A stretch of DNA of 5,120 bases from Rickettsia typhi (GTDB lineage: Bacteria > Pseudomonadota > Gammaproteobacteria > Burkholderiales > Burkholderiaceae_C). Each line of letters opens with the position of its first letter. The stretch's first letter is position 1. Shown here piece by piece: positions 4,462-5,120 of this stretch. The notes under the pieces are model-generated. The model was not told the origin of the DNA, made no database searches, and saw only the letters and a list, made by a program, of their open reading frames with translations. The translations under genes were made by a program, and so were the position numbers. Location of the stretch: assembly GCA_943325485.2 (NCBI GenBank), contig CALPPP020000117.1:1-5120 (forward strand), in the 5' to 3' direction.

Positions 4462-5120
4462 ACGATATTCGCCGCACCATACTTTGGGTTGTTTTTGGGT
4501 TCTCTTTGGTCATGCTGTGGGATCAATGGCAATTGCATAACGGCAAAAAACCTACTTTCTTCCCAACGGCAACGCCGCCGGCCGTTGCCACTGACGCTTC
4601 AAAACCAAATGACGCACCAAGCCCTGTCACCACCCCAACGGTAACCTCTTTGCCCGTAGACAGTGCGCCAGACGCGAACCAAACCAAAACCGAAACCATC
4701 GAAATTCAAACCGCTCTTTTGAAGATGCGATTTGATACGCAAGGTGCAAGCTTGACCTATGTGGAATTGCTCAAACACAAAGACGTGCATCGCCCTGGCA
4801 GCAATGTCATCTTGATGGACAGCTCCAAAGAACGTGTTTATTTGGCACAAACAGGTTTGGTGGGAGGGCCTGCTGGTGTGAGTTGGCCCACGCACAAAAG
4901 CCCCATGCGCCTGACCAGCCCAAGCAGCTTTAAGGATGGCGAGGACAGCTTGGTCTTGCGATTCGAATCCGAGCCACTGGGCGGCATCAAGCTCATCAAA
5001 ACCTACACAGTGAACAAAAACAGCTATGTGCTTGCTGTTCAGCATGAAATACATAACCAGTCAGGCGAAACTGTTTCGCCCCAAATCTATGTGCAGTTGG
5101 TCAGAGACGGCAACAAACCT
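4458..5120 (+). CDS. yidC: Membrane protein insertase YidC, N-terminal part (cut by window edge)
   Basis: YidC inserts and folds proteins in the inner membrane, alone or with the Sec translocon. The 221 codons present cover only the N-terminus; the five-helix insertase core lies beyond base 5120. MNDIRRTILWVVFGFSLVML begins with a short basic stretch and a membrane segment at about residues 7-21, which is the usual first helix of proteobacterial YidC. A Pro/Thr/Ala/Ser-rich linker spans roughly 33-80, then the periplasmic P1 domain begins, with IEIQTALLKMRFDTQGASLT (about 82-101), LRFESEPLGGIKLIKTYTV and a stretch VQHEIHNQS, as in the family's beta-sandwich. The start ATG overlaps the yidD TGA in ATGA; no separate ribosome binding site is evident. 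No interruption is seen in the portion available. Confidence 0.97.
   Translation, partial: MNDIRRTILWVVFGFSLVMLWDQWQLHNGKKPTFFPTATPPAVATDASKPNDAPSPVTTPTVTSLPVDSAPDANQTKTETIEIQTALLKMRFDTQGASLTYVELLKHKDVHRPGSNVILMDSSKERVYLAQTGLVGGPAGVSWPTHKSPMRLTSPSSFKDGEDSLVLRFESEPLGGIKLIKTYTVNKNSYVLAVQHEIHNQSGETVSPQIYVQLVRDGNKP

Noticed and set aside
4599..5054. 151-codon minus-strand open frame opposite yidC
   Set aside because: The plus strand here encodes a recognisable YidC periplasmic domain without interruption; the antisense product is His/Cys/Phe-rich with no family pattern.

Overview
This window is a bacterial chromosomal replication-origin locus in its classical gene order. On the minus strand, reading leftwards, it holds dnaA, dnaN and the first part of gyrB. 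On the plus strand, reading rightwards, it holds rpmH, rnpA, yidD and the first part of yidC. The protein sequences look betaproteobacterial, most like Burkholderiales and probably Comamonadaceae. The signs are a 44-residue L34 ending RLAV, a GyrB with a short insert after [10 protein letters not shown], and the DnaA core [15 protein letters not shown]. This placement is from memory of family sequences, not from a search. Base composition is moderate: gyrB is GC-rich at third codon positions, dnaN much less so.

Layout: 1-673 is the N-terminal ATPase part of gyrB (minus, cut by the window edge). A 41-base spacer separates it from dnaN (715-1821, minus). The 243-base dnaN-dnaA spacer (1822-2064) is non-coding and full of origin-like structure: an AT-rich tract, a run of TAG-type triplets, a nested inverted repeat, one consensus DnaA box and two palindromes. 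dnaA occupies 2065-3477 (minus). The 190-base divergent dnaA-rpmH spacer (3478-3667) carries two consensus DnaA boxes facing each other, a perfect IHF consensus and promoter-like sequences in both directions. rpmH, rnpA, yidD and yidC follow on the plus strand. rnpA/yidD and yidD/yidC are joined by 4-base ATGA overlaps.

How it works together: DnaA binds its boxes, opens the origin and recruits the replicative helicase. DnaN is the sliding clamp that holds the polymerase, and GyrB is the ATPase subunit of gyrase that relieves supercoils ahead of forks. The plus-strand cluster serves translation (L34), tRNA maturation (RNase P protein) and membrane-protein insertion (YidD, YidC). The genes diverge from dnaA, so each set is on the leading strand if replication starts here.

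I see no mobile element, CRISPR, tRNA or rRNA, and no previously undescribed gene system. What deserves a second look is regulatory: the origin signals split across both sides of dnaA, the unusual dnaA start with a possible overlapping mini-ORF, and the inverted repeats in the dnaN-dnaA spacer.
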